Assembly: GCF_048771995.1 (NCBI RefSeq)
Contig: NC_133063.1
Span: 29,417,810 to 29,481,809, forward strand
Length of the DNA: 64,000 nt
DNA from: Taeniopygia guttata
Taxonomy: Eukaryota > Chordata > Aves > Passeriformes > Estrildidae
Reading direction: 5' to 3'
The position numbers and the translations under genes were made by a program. A model generated the notes under the pieces. That model ran no database searches. It had not been told where the DNA came from and saw only the letters and a program-made list of their open reading frames with translations. Within the stretch, counting starts at the first letter, position 1. Each line of letters starts with the position of its first letter. Positions 60,884 to 64,000 of the stretch are shown here, piece after piece.

Positions 60884-62314
60884 CACATGATACCCAATAC
60901 ATCAGCAATTCACACTTAAAGCAGCTGACATGATCCACATAAGACTGCTCTGTGGTGAATATTACTTTTTTGCACGTCCATTTTCTTCCAGCAGAACCAT
61001 GTGACTATAAACAGTTATATATCTATATTGCATAAAGAGAGATGGGACACTTCCCACCAACTGCTAGTGCAGGAGAGTCACTCTTCAGTGCTCTGAAGGA
61101 AACAGAACAAAAGAAGGCACTACAAATACACCAGAGTCAGTACTTCTAAATGTGGAAACATTTAATTAGTTTGCCAGCCATAAATCTTCTTCCTCAACCA
61201 GTGGAAAGCAAATGCCATTTTGTAATTCTTTTGCCATAGTTTTAGAGCTTATAAAATATACTCTGTATATTTCAAGTTCGAAGTGCAGAGCATCTGGGAG
61301 TTCTGGTACTTTCTCCTCAAGTCTTCTACATTATTTCTTCAGGTCAAGAGAAACTGGAAAAATGTTCTCTCTGAAGACTGTCCACAAAACTATGAACACT
61401 GGCCAGAGGGGACAGGTCAAAAGATGGGTCCATTTCCAAGGGCCACAGACTGACTTACTTCCAAACTAGTTTAGCTCTAAGAACTTGAAATCTGAATTTT
61501 GATGCCCATGTAACAGTGCTGCATGCTGCCACCTGATTCTTAGGACAGAAAGCTCACATTTCTGAAGATCATATGCTATTTTCTTTGGAGATTTTCCTAT
61601 AGCTGGAAAATCTATTTCTGAACTTAATTAACACACTTTTCCCCTCAGCTACTTCCTGTGGGTTTTTAAAGAATATACCATGACGTTCACAAAGCAGCAG
61701 CAGCTACTGTGCAGCATCTGGTGTCTTTTAATTCAAGTATTTATAGAAAGGCTTTAAGCATATATAAGCCAATCCATATGGAATAACCACATTTTTTTCC
61801 TTAGCACAAAATACTTCACAAACACTACTCACACTGATAGCCACCAGCTAACAAACACACAATACGATAGTCACAGTCACTCAATTTTCTCATTTTTCTG
61901 TGTATGGGCTTTTTAGTTTTGCTTTGGTTTGGGTTTTTTTTTTTTTTTTGGCAGAGCCCATGCTCAATTTATTTTCCCTCAATTATTTTCCAGTATATAA
62001 AACATTTTAGAAATATAGACAATATAGAAAAAAAACTTAACAAAGAAATGCCAACTGTCTTTACAATCAAGAACACTTCTCCCCCTCCTTCCCATCTTTT
62101 GGACGTTTAATTAGATACTAAAATTTTGCACCTTTATTCTGACATCCTCCTGCTACTTCTTGTATTATTTTGCACTACTTATTTTTTATGCAAGAATGTG
62201 CTAGTACTTTCTACAGGAACATTCTTCCTCCTGCAGTGTGCAACTGAGGCACTGGAAAGTGAACAAAGCAGAGCAGCGTACAGTCACACTTTGCAGTGAG
62301 AAATTTTAATTTAC
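60884..62314. other. SRFBP1 intron, sequence between two LTRs of one family
   Basis: 1.43 kb with a T run near 61,935. No primer-binding site, gag or pol resemblance seen, so it is not taken as proviral interior. Confidence 0.55.
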
Positions 62315-62872
62315 TGTGCTGGTTGAGGTTGGGGTAGAGCTAATTTCCTTCACAGAGGCCAGTATGGGGCTGTGTTTTTCGGATTTGTGCTGAACACAGA
62401 GTTGACAACACAGAGATGTTTTTGTTATTGCTCAGCAGAGCTTACACAGACCCAAGGCCTTTTCTGCTGGAGGGAGACACAGCTGGGACAGGTGACCCCA
62501 AGTGAACAAAGGGATATTCCAGAACATGTGACATCATAGTCAGTACATGATGTGGGGAGTAAAAGGAAGAATGAAGGGGACATTTGGAGTGATGGTGTGC
62601 TTGTTTTTCCAAGTCACTGTCACATCTGGTAGGGCCCAGCTCGCCTGAGGATGGCTGAACACCTGTCTGGCATAGGAAGCACTGCATTCATTCCTTGTTT
62701 TGCTTTGCTATTGTGCACAACTTTTGCTTTCTCTATTAAACTGTCTTTATCTCAGCCTGTGAGTCTTCTAGCTTTTATCCTTCCAATTCTCTCCCTGATC
62801 CTGCTGGTGCAGGGGTGAGTGTGCAGCTGCCTGGAGCTTGCTGCTGGCTACAGTTAAACCACCTGAAGACAG
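62315..62872 (+). mobile_element. LTR of the same avian ERV family (ERVL-like), better preserved
   Basis: Starts TGTGCTGGTTGAGG and runs to about GTTAAACCACC..GACA. It includes a poly(A) region with ATTAAACTGTCTTTATCTC, which sets the + orientation. No retroviral genes adjoin, so it is taken as a solo LTR. A clear flanking duplication is not seen; the right edge is uncertain by about 10 bp. Confidence 0.8.
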
Positions 62873-64000
62873 TCTACTCTAAAATTCTATCTTGGTAAAT
62901 AATGCATTATTTCCACAAATAATATAAAAAACATCTGTTATCAAACACACATGTAAGCGAGACAAACATGGCAAATAGTAGCAATGACTGTGAAGAGAAT
63001 GGATGGATAAACTTGCAAAGATAAAAGCAGATTCACAATGTAAGTTCTGAGATGTGCTGGAACAGGCCAGAAGTTTGGAATTGTTCTGAGAGCTGGCACC
63101 ACAGGGTAAAAAAGAAAGGAGCAGTGTGACATAAACATCAGGCAGAAGTTTTGTGGGTAGAACCTGCTTCATACCATGCAGGTAATAAAGTGAGAATGAG
63201 AAACTGAGTGTCTCAAGGCAGATGGGATTAAAGAAACTGAATGGTATGCCTTGGTAGTAAGCCTGTGACAGTTGAGCTCCAGGATGAATCAAAGGGCAGA
63301 AACCTGTGAATAATCTGAGAACATGAAACGTAGACTTTTGATCATTGCTTTATTCTGAATAATCTTTCTGTTCTAAGACTACTTTCGGCTGCACCCTCTC
63401 TGCTATAGTTATAATCAATAATAGGAAAGAGGTCATATTCTGTTCTTCAACCAACTTTTGCACAAAAGACAGATCTCATCAGAAACAAAACTGTTATTAG
63501 AAGCATATTCTATTATAAGGACAACAACCAGAGTTTCAGGGTGAGGATGCTACCAAAGTGGTAATGCTTTGTGGCTCTGCATCAGTCATTAGTCAGTTAT
63601 TTGAAACAATGACATTCAAATGGAGACAGCAAGACACCCCACTGGGAAGCAAGCAGTACATGGAAAAAACCTGATACAGAAACCAACCTTGGAGAATGTC
63701 ATACTAGTTTCTAAACCATCTAGAAGGAGTTTAATTTCAAATGTTAACAACACCCTGAATTTAAGGAGGAGAAAAAAAAAGGGTCAACATTACCTAGAGA
63801 AAGTATAGAAAAAGTAACACCTAATTCTGGGCCAAAGAAGATGTCATTGCAATACCCTTTCTTAGCAGCCTGGGAGAAGACTTCTCTACTAAAAAACCAG
63901 CAAAAACCAACGAAACAAATAGAAAACCTATTAATACACACACATTCTTTACAAAATTCTAATTAGTTACAGCAGTCCTTCATAACAGTAGATATGATTA
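62873..64000. other. Right edge, SRFBP1 intron (inferred)
   Basis: No SRFBP1 5' exon is found up to the window edge. Short frames on the - strand (62879-63292, 63744-63941) match nothing I know. Confidence 0.5.

Noticed and set aside
60357-62872. A short provirus bounded by two LTRs
   Set aside because: The LTR copies are very unequal in preservation and the interval shows no primer-binding site or retroviral gene resemblance.
62879-63292. 137-codon - strand open frame as an SRFBP1 5' exon
   Set aside because: Does not resemble the SRFBP1 N-terminus and lacks matching splice borders; looks like chance.

Overview
The window looks like avian nuclear DNA, most likely a neoavian and probably a songbird. 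The evidence is AT-rich intergenic sequence with many CR1-type LINE fragments (the bird LINE family), three solo-type LTRs of avian endogenous retrovirus families plus one more diverged LTR, and two recognisable host genes in their conserved amniote order. The species call is inference; the genes are read directly from the sequence.

Layout: positions 1 to about 37,400 hold no protein-coding gene that I can support. This stretch contains ordinary intergenic sequence, a small CpG-rich patch with a 42-bp minisatellite (about 2.66-3.0 kb), two fossil 3' ends of an ancient CR1-type LINE (7.55 and 27.66 kb), a solo LTR with flanking repeats (16.4-17.1 kb), a nested pair of CR1s (18.9-20.3 kb), an internally deleted CR1 (22.1-22.9 kb), and further CR1 copies (28.2 and 31.2 kb). 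From about 37.5 to 39.5 kb there is a CpG island with a TATA box, which is the promoter and first exon of LOX.

LOX (lysyl oxidase) is complete on the + strand: seven coding exons from 38,442 to 47,741, predicted 453 aa. All splice sites are canonical, and the lysine/tyrosine cofactor pair and the copper-binding histidines are present. A long 3' UTR with two miR-29-type seed matches probably runs to a poly(A) signal near 51,411. Facing it on the - strand is the 3' part of SRFBP1 (four coding exons, 58,517 down to 55,415), a BUD22-family nuclear protein. Its first exons lie beyond the right edge. The two genes are convergent, as I recall them in human. The large SRFBP1 intron at the right end carries three LTRs.

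LOX acts outside the cell, crosslinking collagen and elastin; SRFBP1 is a nuclear/nucleolar factor. They are neighbours by synteny rather than by shared pathway. I found no CRISPR array, operon, tRNA or rRNA, and nothing I would call a new biological system. The points most worth a second look are the lengthened LOX propeptide, a short upstream ORF in the LOX leader, the miR-29 sites, the nested LINE insertion, the LTR beside an SRFBP1 exon, and the tandem duplications.
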